Positions 53,429-64,000 of a DNA stretch of 64,000 nt are shown piece by piece. The DNA comes from Copromyces sp. CBS 386.78. Taxonomy: Eukaryota; Ascomycota; Sordariomycetes; Sordariales; Sordariaceae. A model generated the notes under the pieces. The model saw only the letters and a program-made list of their open reading frames with translations. It was not told the origin of the DNA and did no database searches. Position numbers and translations under genes: made by a program. Each line of letters opens with the position of its first letter. Position 1 is the first letter of the stretch. The DNA lies in contig MU839096.1 in assembly GCA_030685235.1 (NCBI GenBank), positions 496,001-560,000 of the forward strand. Reading direction: 5' to 3'.

Positions 53429-56400
53429 ATAGTGGGCGGATCAATTTTCTTGGCAGTCTGTAACTGGACTGTACATCACGATGGCTTCATGATGGGCACG
53501 GTACTTGGGGTCTACCCGACATCGCATGCATACGTTGATGTGCTATCGAAGAATGGGGTAGGCTACTGTTCAAGCAGCGAGCTGGCGATACATTCGAACT
53601 ACACGTGTATAGCCGCCTCCAACAAGCTATTCACACTTCAAGGGACTTGGCTGATATGCAGACCAACTTTGAATTGACAGGGTGTAGGAAACCAGCGAAA
53701 GACCCGACTATCCAAGAGATATCAGGCGCAACGACCATAAACAGGGAGCGAAGTGTCATGTAAAAACATCCCTTACAAACACCCAAGAGATCATTATTCG
53801 ATTCAACCTCGGACCACCCGGCTGCCTTGAGGTTGAAGATGCGCTGCAGTCAACGTTCGCGTATAAGTAGCTAAGGAGGACTTATCCTCCGGCAAAAGCT
53901 GAAATAACTACGTCGGCTATGGCTCCATTCGTAGAGACATTACACAGCTGAAAACGCCCCGCGGAAGGCGTTTGAGGATTGAGTGGCAGACGTCATCGTT
54001 GTAGCAACCATTGTTTTGTTGTCTGCATTCCCCCTCTTCTATGGTGCAAAAAGACAAGCACAGTTCGCCGTCGTCCGCCGTCCCCTTCCCCGTCCGCGTC
54101 CGGGCGCCGTCAAAATGTCTGTCCCCACCTACATATTCTCCGCATTTGAAAACCCTAACTCTGGTAGAAACGGTCGTGTCTGCTAGTGCTTTGACTAGTC
54201 TCAAAAAACAACAAGGACCACATCTCTTGATACCGCTGTACTACGTACTCTTTGACACTAGGGAGAATTTTAGCCCAGCGGCTGATTATGCGAAGGCTCT
54301 CCAACATTCTCTCCCCGATGAAATGGATCGAGATAGACATGTGAAGAAGGAACTCAAAGCACAATGAACGAACTCGACTGATGAGACCGAGATATCAGTC
54401 CGTAATGGCCCGTCACCAAAGACGGATATAGTCAGGCATTTACGCCCAGGGTTCAGGGACAAAAGCTCCGGCCGTGTGTGAGGGGTCGTGTCGGCTGGTC
54501 CAACTCCTCCGCTGTCCATTAATAAGAAAGGTCCCAATCCACGGAAGTAAGGCGATATCGCGATCATAATGAAAGTGAGATGACTGTTCTTTAGTACTGT
54601 GCGAGTATACCCCAAGCCGCTACAAAAGGAACAGACAGGGAGTGCCTTACGGGAAGGCAACCGAGAGTCCTTTTTTCCCCCTCATGACCCTCCCTTTCGC
54701 GGCGCCTTCCACTGCAGCCGCCACGTCTCTTTGGCTCCCGTTTTAGGCGAGGGGAAGGGTCCAAGGGCTCGCAACCTCGAAAAGCCCGGACACAAGCACA
54801 CTTTGTCAAAGATGGTCACGGTCACCGGTCCCGGTCCATCAAGCACCAACTGGGCAAGGTAACATCCATGCCGTGTCTGCGCGTCTTTCCTACATGGCAA
54901 AGTTGGGAGGGCAGATACCGATACCGCATACACATGGTCGATGCGAAAAGAATCCTATGTTCTCAAAATGTGCGGAATGCGAGCGTTCTTTGGGTCCCTT
55001 TTGGCGTGCGCGGTTTCAAGTTTCCTTGGAACAAAACTGGGGCATCGCACATGGGCGGAAATGACCAAAAGGCCCTGGGAATCGGATCCAGGGTCTTCCA
55101 TCGAAGTCTGACACAGTCGGTCCTGTCATTGTGAGTGAAGGATGAACGCTACCACTATGACGACAGATCGAGATTTTGGGCCTGGATCGAGACCTTTTGC
55201 ATCAAGACCCTGATTGACCGGGTCCGGCCAAGTAGGCGAAATGCGGGAAGCCCCACTGGCCTGCGAACCGTCGGGGCCGTGGCACTCGCTCTTTTTTTTT
55301 TTTTCAGTGCCTTTGCACCCGGGCAGCAGGCAGTCATTCCCCACAATTGAGTGGATTGGGCCAGCACTTTCCCTCACAGCAGCGACAAGGAGAAACACCA
55401 TGGACCGCTGTCACCATAGCCGGGAGATACGACACGGCGGGCCACACACTGAAAGCAACGATCCAATAGGCCGAGCAGCCGGAAACCGCACCGGAATGTT
55501 TCTCAATGGTTTTCTGGAACAAACCATCCATCCATCCCCATGCCTGCTCTGCCTCCTTCCCATCCACGACGATAGCACCCGGCCGACACACACCCATCCT
55601 CATCCCGACCGACCCTTTGATGCCAACCTACCGCACCGGCTCGGCCACCAGCCTCGGGTAGAAAGGTGGGGAAAGGGACCAATGGATCCGAAACCGTCGC
55701 AAGCGATCCCGTAAGCAGCTACCCAATCCGGAATTGAAAACGCGCCTTTTCTCGAGATATCGAGATCTACTGTGCGTACATAGTATATGACCCGTCAAAG
55801 TGGCTTTGGAACAAAAAAAAAAAGAGGGTTCAGCTAAAGTACTGTGTATATCAATGGCGTCCATCAACGCGCCTTGGCATTTCATCTCTTTTTTGTGAGA
55901 TTGATGAGAACGGCACTGCTAACCCTACATCACATTTGAATCGCCGAGGAAACTCATACAGATACCTCTACGGTACATATGCGCCCACAAATCGGCGCCG
56001 TTGACATCGTCCTAGCTGTCAACTTAAGACCCTGACGCCAACACCACGACAGGACCCTGAAAGCCTCGTTCAGATCTCATGATGAAAATCTAACAGCACA
56101 ATGAGCACCCATCGTGCCTGGCTTGCATTAAGACCGTTGGCCGTTACGTTCTAGTGAGTCTAGGTCAGCCCCGCTATAGGTACCCACCCCATACAGCATA
56201 TCCGCCTCATGCATACATCTAGGAGTGGAGTTGAATCGCGACAAAAGTCCAGAATATTTACTTTGGATTTGGCCGAGGGACAAGCCAACTGAACTTACCA
56301 GCCTCTTACCCTCGCTTATCTCAATGCGAAGCGCAAAGAATGCGTCTTTGGAGCTTAGCGTAGCTTACAAAAAGGTCTTTCTGTGTAGTGGGCTCATATC

Positions 56401-57236
56401 GCGAAGAGATCGCAAGATCACAAACACGTCGTATACACTAACGACCGCGTACAAACGAGCAGCATCCGACAATCAGTCATCAATACGGTATTTATGACAT
56501 GTATGTACCGTAGGTGGTATCTTTGGAGTACCTCTAGATACATGTCTGTACATCCATACTGCCCACATCTGTGGAAGCTAACCGGGTTCCATCGTACACA
56601 CCTGTAACATAGGGCCCAGTCGTTGCCTTGTTGCCCTGAATGTAAACAGCGAGGGTAACCCTGAGCGGGTGGGCACTAGGCAAAAACCAGGGACGACGCC
56701 GGAGCAGCCTCTCCGGTTGCACCTTACCCATTCCAGCCATTGCCGGATACCTGTACAGGGTACCTACAGTGGATGTGGATGGTGCTGACAGCCTCTCAGC
56801 TGTTGGCTTCCAAATGCTCACCATCATCAATCTCGCTGGCGATGCGATACGCTGCAAGTTCCCTGCTGCACTCCATGACTCTAATCTACGCCAACTTTTC
56901 CAGGCAGAGAGGGGTACACATCTGGGGACATCTCATCTGCACGTTACACGGCTGGTCCCTGGAAACGGAGAGGAATGTTTGGATTCACGGTTTTGTGAAA
57001 TCAGGGAGACGGGAAGCCGGAAGTGTCAGGCGGGACTGGCTTGACGGTTACCTCTGTTCAATCAATTTCCCTTTCTAGGTATCCTCCGAGAACGATCCTG
57101 ATATCACGAGTTCACCATGGTGTGCTCGCACAAAACAAGGCTGCATGCCCGAACAAGGACAACACCAGCTCCGGCATCAGCATCGGCCATACACATACAC
57201 CCGCACGTCCGTTCATGATGGCACATCATCATCAAA

Positions 57237-57888
57237 GTGTCGACGCAAGATTATCTGAGGGTCCTTTCTCATCGCCCAGCAACGCCTCCGGCCGATATCA
57301 GCTCTCCCAAGATGAAGGGGAGCTGCGCCCAGCTTCAGCCTGAAGTAGCACAAGCGATGGCGGACCGCCACGCCTTGTTGCGCCCATCATGGCTTAAACA
57401 GAATCACTGCGTAAATGGGCAGGCAAGGCAGGATACGACGCCCTGGTTGATCAAGGGCAACAGATCTTTGGCCTTGATCTAATCCAGCAGATCAGCCCTT
57501 CTCTGAGCCTTCTTCAGCGGAGCCTAGAATATCGGGCCCGCCGATCTTTGGAAAACCCGTACTGAGAAAGCAGAACATGGGAATCCGTCAAACAAAAAAC
57601 GGCACTTCGCTCATCGTGTTTCCTCAAAACCACCCGAATCCGATTTTGCAGGAGCTGATTTTTGTAGACATCGAACATGTTATTGATCAGGCCGTCAGTA
57701 TCTTATCTCTCACTGAAGGTGAGCTTCTCACTCACCTGAGCCTGATGCAGAAACAAAACAGACAAAGCCTTCGATCATTATTGAGTGCAGCGTTATCCAA
57801 GCAGCCAAGGTTCGCAAAGGCCAAGGCGGCAATCCCATCTGATCTCAGTCCACAGCATATCAATGATACCATCAGGGTCAATCGGTGA
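57237..57888 (+). pseudogene. Possible degenerate coding region
   Basis: Protein-like segments follow one another in different frames: LQPEVAQAMADRHALLRPSW (about 57320-57395), then WAGKAGYDALVDQGQQIFGL and LIQQISPSLSLLQRSLEYRA in another frame (about 57415-57560), then the 103-codon frame 57577-57888 with HVIDQAVSILSLTEGELLTH. Frame changes and stops separate them and no splice sites join them. This could be a decayed gene, but no family was recognised and chance cannot be ruled out. Confidence 0.2.
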
Positions 57889-60800
57889 GATTAGTCGTTG
57901 TGAGTGAACCCGTATTCCCTGGAAGATAGAACGTGATAGCCAGTCAGTTGTATTGGGGAAGTACTCGCCCTAAAGGTATGCTGCTTTCAAATCAGATCCT
58001 TTCACAGCAGTATCACTGACACTGCAGTTCAACAGAAAATCGGTGCGCCCTTCTCTTCTTTCACCGAACGCAGTCGCCGAGATGGAGATCATTAACATGT
58101 CTCCGTGTGCGCTTCTTCGGGGAGGCATCAACACCCATAACACCCTTAGCGGCAACACAGCATAATCGAAAAGAGAACCCTGATGACCTGCTGTTGAAAT
58201 ATCGCCTCTCAAAGTCTACACAAAGTCCTGTGCAAGTAGTGCTTGCCGAACCAGAAACTCTCCTATCAATACACTAGCTTCGATGCAACAGACATCCAGC
58301 CCGACATCTATCGGGGTCGTTGAATTCCCTTATTGCCGGTGACCGGCAAAGCAGCGAAAGGCAGGACAAGAAAAAGATCGCTTTTCAGTAAGATTACCAT
58401 GTGCGAGCTATATTCCCCATGCCATGCACACTGGCGTGCGGAAACGGAGATGTCTTTTTCTCCTTCTTCTCTTTCTTCTCCTCTTCTGTTTCCTGGGCAG
58501 GCTATACAGCATGCTTGTATGCTGTGCATATACACCACCACCACTGCTACCCCCTCTCCTAGCTCTCGTCTCGCTTCGCTAGACATTACTGACAAAGCAG
58601 TGAAGGAATTAAAAAAGAGGGTCGTCTCGGTTGCTCATCCAATACATTGTGCGGGAGAGATGTCCGGGACTAGCCTCAACAGAAAACAAAAGACAGAAAA
58701 GCAAAACATAGCATTCTGTTTGACCCCTTCTTTCTTACCCCTCTTTCAAGGTTCTTTCTAGGTGCATGACATTTATGTTTCCGCGATAACGACGGCAGCT
58801 CGGTCAGCCAATGCTATAAGCGCATTTACGCCTTTTGTCAATCATACACTAGAGGAGAAAAAGGGTGTGATTGAAGAAAAAGCATTCAATGGCACAGAAT
58901 GAAATGAATGGCTGTTCGGGATGCCGGACTTGGCTTTCCAGAACCTGTAATAAGACCCCGTTTTTGTAGTTCAGAAAAACTAGGTAAGGGTTCCAAACCA
59001 TCATGTAAGGGTTATCTTGGCATTGAGCATCTGATAGGGAGCAGAACGGATGAAGCGGATAGAATATTGAATGGGAATCTCCCAGTGTTGACACTTGGAT
59101 GTCGGATTGGCATGCTTGCATCTATCCCGTCCAACCCATAGGAAAGCCCAGGTGACTCAACTTCGCTTCGGCATAGGCATAGCCATGGCCAATGAGAACC
59201 GCGAAGAAGATGACTTCCATTCTACGGCAGGCGAAAAGAGGTACAGTAGAATAGTGTAGGTGTGATGACGCTCCCCTGGCTCCATTAGTTCCCCCCTACG
59301 CCCCACGTAGATCTCGATGATGGAGTGACAGTGAAACAAAACTTGTTCGTTGGAGCCGAGCCGAACAAATAGTCTAGTTTACACAACAAGCGAAAAAGAA
59401 CCAGTTTTTACGGGGAACGGCTCGGCCTGGGCGGCTTGCGAAGCCACGCAGGGGAGGACGGCAGGAATTGTGTACCTGCCTACTAGAATACTTACTCGGT
59501 ACTAATGTCAAGTGTGGGAGAGAGCGAAGAAGGCACCTGCCTTGCGAAAGAGAAAGAGGGAACGGGGATTCATTAGAGATCGAGATGATGTTCTCGAAAA
59601 ACCAGTCAGTCCATTCAGTCCCCGCTTCCCAATTCTCCAAAGGATCATCGGCCGCACAAGGCACAAGGAACCCGAAAATGCAATACCTCCTGCTACACAC
59701 TTGACCCCTTCGTTTGACCCTTGAAAAATGCTGTGAGATCTTTACGAGAGAAAAATTGCGAACACCGGGCACACCATTTATTCATCTGGAGACCCAAGCA
59801 TGCTCCCAAGCATCCAAGCTGACCGAGCAGGATGGCATTCTTGCGCTATTGCTCCTGTGGAACATGGCAATTTTCAAGAAATACCATACCTGCCGGCCTA
59901 TGGGGAGTCTGGGCACCAAGAAGGCAAGTGATCAGCATTTTCGTTCAACAACTTTCCGTCCCGCAAAACTCAAGAGCACGGCGAGCAAGGTAGAAAGAAG
60001 GGTCAATGCGGGGCCCCGACTTATTCTATGGCATTTTGTTTTTGGTTCTTTGGGGTTTTGCTTTCTCTTTTTGTCTCTCGACTATTTTACACCTTTTTTT
60101 TTTCTTTTCTCTTGTCAGCAGTGGTTTGTTTTTGATCTTTACAAGGACTTCAGGAACCAGAGATAAGAGATGAGAAGCCCCCCTCTCCAGAGCCCATTCG
60201 CCCTTCCTTTCCTCTAACATTGGCACACCCAATCTTTGATTGGTGGATAAGTTCCATAGGATCATGTATGTGTCACAGGCCAACGACACCCTCAACACTT
60301 CATAGGAGACCCTTCTAAACCTACCTCTACATGGCCAATACTCTCTACGGTCATGGTCATACTGACCGACAGAAGTGTCGTGACACAACCGGTCTGGACT
60401 CGGTCTGCAGCTTACTGAATTGAAAGACAACATACAACAAGGCAAGCAGCGGCAGGCGCAACTGTTGTTTAGGTAAGGACCGCCGGTACTTCTGCGTGTC
60501 TTCTCATTTTGTGTGTGCTCGAAAAACATGCTAGGTGAGTGAGTGTCAGACGCACACACGCACGCATGCCCGATTGTCAGACATGATCATGCCGAGGGGA
60601 ATCATACCGTATACCTACTTACCTCAACTCGGGCCGTTCGTGCTTCGGGATCTAGGTGTGCCGAGTTGAAATGAGACGGGTACCGTGTTCTTGTTCAAGG
60701 GCAGATATGGGAATGCGAAAGTCCACGGACTTTGCGTAGATTCGCCACCAGTTGTAGTGCATGAGGTAGATGGCTCATCCCATCTCCTATACTTTGGTTG

Positions 60801-61145
60801 AGGTTAACAGCAGGACATCAACTGTAAGATGATCAGATCGTGAATGCACAGCAACATTGTCCGAAACACAGAGGAAAGGCGTGGCCGCGAATGGAATGGG
60901 ATGACTTCCCTGAATATTTTCCTAGCAAAATAGCTCCCCAAACGCCCAAACCGCGATATAACAATGATCTAAAATGACATGAGTTGTGAACCTCAACCGA
61001 GCCTGTCTTGGCTCAGATCTCCCTTCAGCGTAAGTGAGTGATCAATCACCCGTCCCGATGTATTGAGTTTGGAAACAAGGTTTGATCACCGGCGTGTGCG
61101 CTTTCATCCGCCGGTTCGTTCACCTTCTCTCGCTGAGTACGACGA

Positions 61146-63078
61146 TCACTTCGTCGCTCCGGTATCTTGTCTTTTGGCTGCGGGCAATGCGGGCTTCTTG
61201 AATTCACCAGCACCACCCGAGTTGCCAACCTGGGTAAATGTACCACCCTTGAACCAGCGGTCCTCATCTGCTTTGCGCTTCCTGCTCAGCTCGGACTGAA
61301 CCTTTGGATCAACGAGCTCCAGGCCTTGCATAGGCGTAAACGCCAATGACGACACCGTACCGGCGGTGGCACTGCCAACCGTGGTACCGACGCCTGATGT
61401 CCGCAAGCCCTTGCTGGCAGCGAGACTGATGTTACCAATGCCGCTGCCGCCGGCGGTAAGTCCTCTGAGAGATGATGCAGCGCCGCCATTGAGCGAGCTG
61501 GCACCACCCCAGCCCTTGCTCTTCGCACTCAGCTTGGCACGCGTGCGCTGGTCGATTTGCGTGACCCGCAGACGTCCATCGTCGCGCTGGCCGATCATGC
61601 CCATGCCGGCAGTGGAATCGCCCTGACCATAACCAACTTCCTTTTCTTCCTTGCCAAACGCCATGCGGTTCTGAGCCTTGCGCAACTCCGTCATGGCCGT
61701 AGCCTCCTTGGCTTTACGAGCTCGTCGGCCACCACGCTTCCTGCTCGGCTTGTCGTCGGGTGCCGGGAGAGCGCGTGCGCCCTTGCTGTTCGGCTTTTGC
61801 TGCAGCTTATCCAGGCGGTCCAGGCACTCGTCCTTCAGTCGCTCGCCTTCTGATCCATCCCTGAACTGGTGGAAGCAGTCGGTACGCGCGCACATGACAA
61901 TCTTGTTGGCAAACATCTTCATCGCCTGCTTCTTCAGGTCTGTTGGGATCCCACGAACGATATCTGACTGATAGATGAAACCCTGCTGTCTGATACCGAC
62001 GTTGGTAGCGAGAGCAGAGCTTGTTTGCTTCTTAGAACCCCAAGCCGGGAGGTTGCAGGCCGGGGTTTTGGAAAGACCAGTTAGACCACCGGCCTGGTTG
62101 AGAAGCTGTGCTGCAGTGAGGGACCCGATGAGAGCCGTCAAGTTCGGCGCGAAAATGTTCATGCGAGACTGTACGTACTCAGTGAGGGTCTTCTTGGCCT
62201 TGTCAAGCTCGACCACCATCAGGCACGCTTCTGTGACGCGCTGAACCTCCTCCTCACCCAGAAATTGACCCTTGGAAACCGTAGCTTCCACCGTGACAAT
62301 CATCAATGTTGGCCCATCCAGAACCGACTTGAGACTTGAACCTAAGGGGTTGTCGGTGGAAAGTTGCAGCGCCTTCATGCTCTCCGAGTCCATCGGAGAA
62401 TTGCCTAGGATTGCAACGACCTTGCAGTATTCGATGGGGTTCGGTAATAGCGACTCGAGCGCAGCGAATCTGGCGGAGAAGTGGTCCCTCACAAACTTGT
62501 GGACAAGCGCCACCTCGCTGTCTATCAAAGTAGACAGCCTATTGGCGTTTGTCAAGAGGTTGTATTCCGGGTGGTCTTCGACATGGCCAAAATCGTTGGC
62601 CTGAGCGGGTTTTGCTTGGTAATGTGCGATTTTCTGCAACGTTCGATCCAGACTGTCAGGGCTATTGCTCAAAAAAAGATGTAAACGCTTTTCCATGTTC
62701 AAAGGGAGCACCGCGAAGGGGTATTAGGGGACTAACCTCGAGTACTGGCTTCAGAGACTTCATAAGAGTAGCGACAGTTCGGACATCCCGCACTCCTCCT
62801 AAGTGCATCTTCTCAACCTTCGCCTTTGCTTCCTCGGGATCTTCAACGGCAGTCGAGTCGTCGGCTCCGACGCCACCCATAGCCTCGTCTTCATCTTCAC
62901 CATCACCCATGCCTTCATCTACGTCCTCATCGTTGAGCGGTACGTGTGCGTCGTCCACGCCTGAGCTTCCAGTCGGAACAACACCATCACCAAGAAGACC
63001 ATCGCCATACTCCTCGCCACCGGCCTCGGAGCCAGAGTCCTCGAAGTCCTGGAGGAGCTCGTCGAGAGTAGACGACAT
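61146..63078 (-). CDS. prp31: Pre-mRNA splicing factor PRP31
   Basis: Two exons, 63078-62737 and 62633-61146, joined across a 103 bp intron (GTTAGT to GCAG), give 609 residues. The N-terminus is acidic and starts MSSTLDELLQDFEDSGSEAG. The join gives LMKSLKPVLEKIAHYQAKPA. The NOSIC/Nop domain follows, with NRLSTLIDSEVALVHKFVRD, ESLLPNPIEYCKVVAILGNS, VESRM-like YVQSRMNIFAPNLTALIGSL and GGLTGLSKTPACNLPAWGSK. The Prp31 C-terminal region has KRGGRRARKAKEATAMTELR and SLAFTPMQGLELVDP. Prp31 binds the 15.5K/Snu13-U4 snRNA complex and is required for the U4/U6.U5 tri-snRNP. Length and motif order match human PRPF31 (499) with fungal extensions at the ends. An alternative acceptor at CTGACAG would shift frame and is rejected. 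Confidence 0.95.
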
Positions 63079-63529
63079 GTTCGCAAAACCCTGCTGTCTG
63101 GGCAGGATATTCGGCGTTCGCTCGGATCGTTATCGGTTTGGTTCAGAAGCAAACGGAATGGATGTTGATATAGGCTGTCGTACGCTAAGGAAGTGGATGG
63201 GCAAAGTTTCGCTTTGTTGTCGACTTGGGTTGTTTTTGGCAAGATTGGAGGCAAGAGACCGCGGCGTTACATCACGCTATGCCTTACAAGCACGGTGTCA
63301 ATCCCCACTTTTGCATTTAACCGCCAGATACACACACATCGTAAAAACGTCGATACGTAACAATAATAAAATCTTCATCCAACCATATCATCACCAATCT
63401 AAAGGGTATTTACAATCTAATTACTGCTCTATACTCGCATAAACTCCCCATATCCATTAAAATCGATACTAAAGGATCCCAATCAACCCACTAGCCTATA
63501 CCGTATATAATTTGCACTAAATACCGCTG
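63079..63529. other. PRP31 promoter region grading into AT-rich DNA
   Basis: The first 250 bp look like ordinary promoter sequence. From about 63330 the sequence becomes AT-rich, leading into the RIP-type block. No gene was recognised. Confidence 0.5.
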
Positions 63530-64000
63530 CGCCCGCATCCGTATTAATTATACCTCCCAAACGCTCCCTCCCCGACAACGATAATAACTTCTAACGGTCG
63601 AAGCAGCTTTTATAGCCCAATACCCGCGTAACTCGAACAAACACCGTATTTAAAGCCAGAAATACAAATAATACTAACGATAAGCGGGCGAAGGATATAG
63701 AAATAATAATAAGCAGCGCTATTATTCTAAAAACTCCTAACTAACTAGACCGGCCTAATCCTAAAATCGTATTCGTTAATAATAATAATAATAATAATAA
63801 TACAATAGAAAGTAATAATATTACTAAATTTACAAAGGTCAATACTACGGGCAAGCAATTTATTCGCCGTACCTCGTTTATACCCACTAACCCTATACAA
63901 CGTATTATAATCTAACTACTTACTACTATCGCCTCTTCAACTATCTCGACTTCATTTACTCCTCTAATAATTACCTTATCCTCTCGAACTCCCGCCATTA
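63530..64000. repeat. RIP-mutated DNA, continuing past the window end
   Basis: By direct reading there is no TpG dinucleotide from about 63530 to 64000, while TpA is very frequent; some 18 CpA remain. CpG is kept. Loss of TpG on this strand means C-to-T changes at CpA on the opposite strand, the mark of repeat-induced point mutation. The original repeat is unrecognisable; no open frame survives. Confidence 0.8.
63777..63802 (+). repeat. (TAA)n run
   Basis: Eight to nine uninterrupted TAA units lie inside the RIP-type block. It could have arisen from mutated CAA or TGA units or be an ordinary microsatellite. Confidence 0.85.

Larger units (their letters stand above)
48660..61145. other. 12.5 kb gene-poor region
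   Basis: It stretches from the csp-1-like start to the PRP31 stop. Dozens of overlapping frames of 60-180 codons exist on every frame, but none shows a family, splice logic or codon bias. It contains two inverted-repeat elements (50999-51204, 52987-53428), a cluster of ATCG-type motifs at 49781-49850, a possible degenerate coding stretch at 57237-57888 and (AC)-rich simple sequence near 60550. The first 2-3 kb should be the csp-1-like promoter. No tRNA or rRNA was recognised. Confidence 0.5.

Overview
The window is nuclear DNA of a filamentous ascomycete, most likely Neurospora or a close Sordariales relative. The reasons are short GT-AG introns (mostly 41-200 bp) with CTAAC/CTGAC-like branch sites, CAAAATG-type start contexts, proteins of typical fungal families, and a right-hand end that carries the one-sided TpG loss expected from repeat-induced point mutation (RIP). 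The C2H2 repressor at 47.8-48.7 kb resembles Neurospora csp-1, and the gene order around it is consistent with that genus. That last point is recollection, not a search.

Layout. 0-9 kb: a small N-myristoylation-type protein (-), a Zap1/ZafA-type zinc-responsive regulator with four exons (+), a tiny Cys-rich protein (+) and a DUF3074/START-like protein (+). 9-12 kb: dipeptidyl peptidase III (-), seven exons including a GC-AG intron. 12-17.7 kb: gene-free. 17.7-20.3 kb: gluconokinase (+) and a one-pass membrane protein with a PPxY motif (-). 22.7-34.9 kb: a compact housekeeping cluster made of branched-chain keto acid dehydrogenase E2 (-), ATP10 (+), GOS1 (-), RPL6 (-) and RPL35 (+, divergent from RPL6), and STT3 (+). 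36.2-39.9 kb: a long disordered Cys-rich protein whose reading frame is interrupted by one in-frame TAG. 42.3-43.2 kb: an orphan transposase-type helix-turn-helix protein (-). 44.9-46.4 kb: acetate kinase (+). 47.8-48.7 kb: the csp-1-like repressor (-). 48.7-61.1 kb: a 12.5 kb stretch with no convincing gene. 61.1-63.1 kb: PRP31 (-). 63.5-64 kb: RIP-mutated DNA.

Functionally the genes are a mixed chromosomal set with no biosynthetic cluster: zinc homeostasis, protein turnover, sugar-acid and acetate metabolism, branched-chain amino acid catabolism, mitochondrial ATP synthase assembly, Golgi SNARE, ribosome, N-glycosylation and splicing.

The most unusual material lies outside the genes. Two apparently undescribed non-autonomous inverted-repeat elements sit in the gene desert upstream of the csp-1-like gene: a 442 bp MITE with roughly 37 bp imperfect terminal repeats and a 3 bp ATA duplication (52987-53428), and a 206 bp element with 33 bp perfect inverted repeats (50999-51204). 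RPL6 intron 1 carries nested inverted repeats. Telomere-like boxes occur in the shared ribosomal-protein promoter and upstream of the HTH gene. All exon joins were derived by hand from splice signals and reading-frame continuity and were not checked against transcripts.
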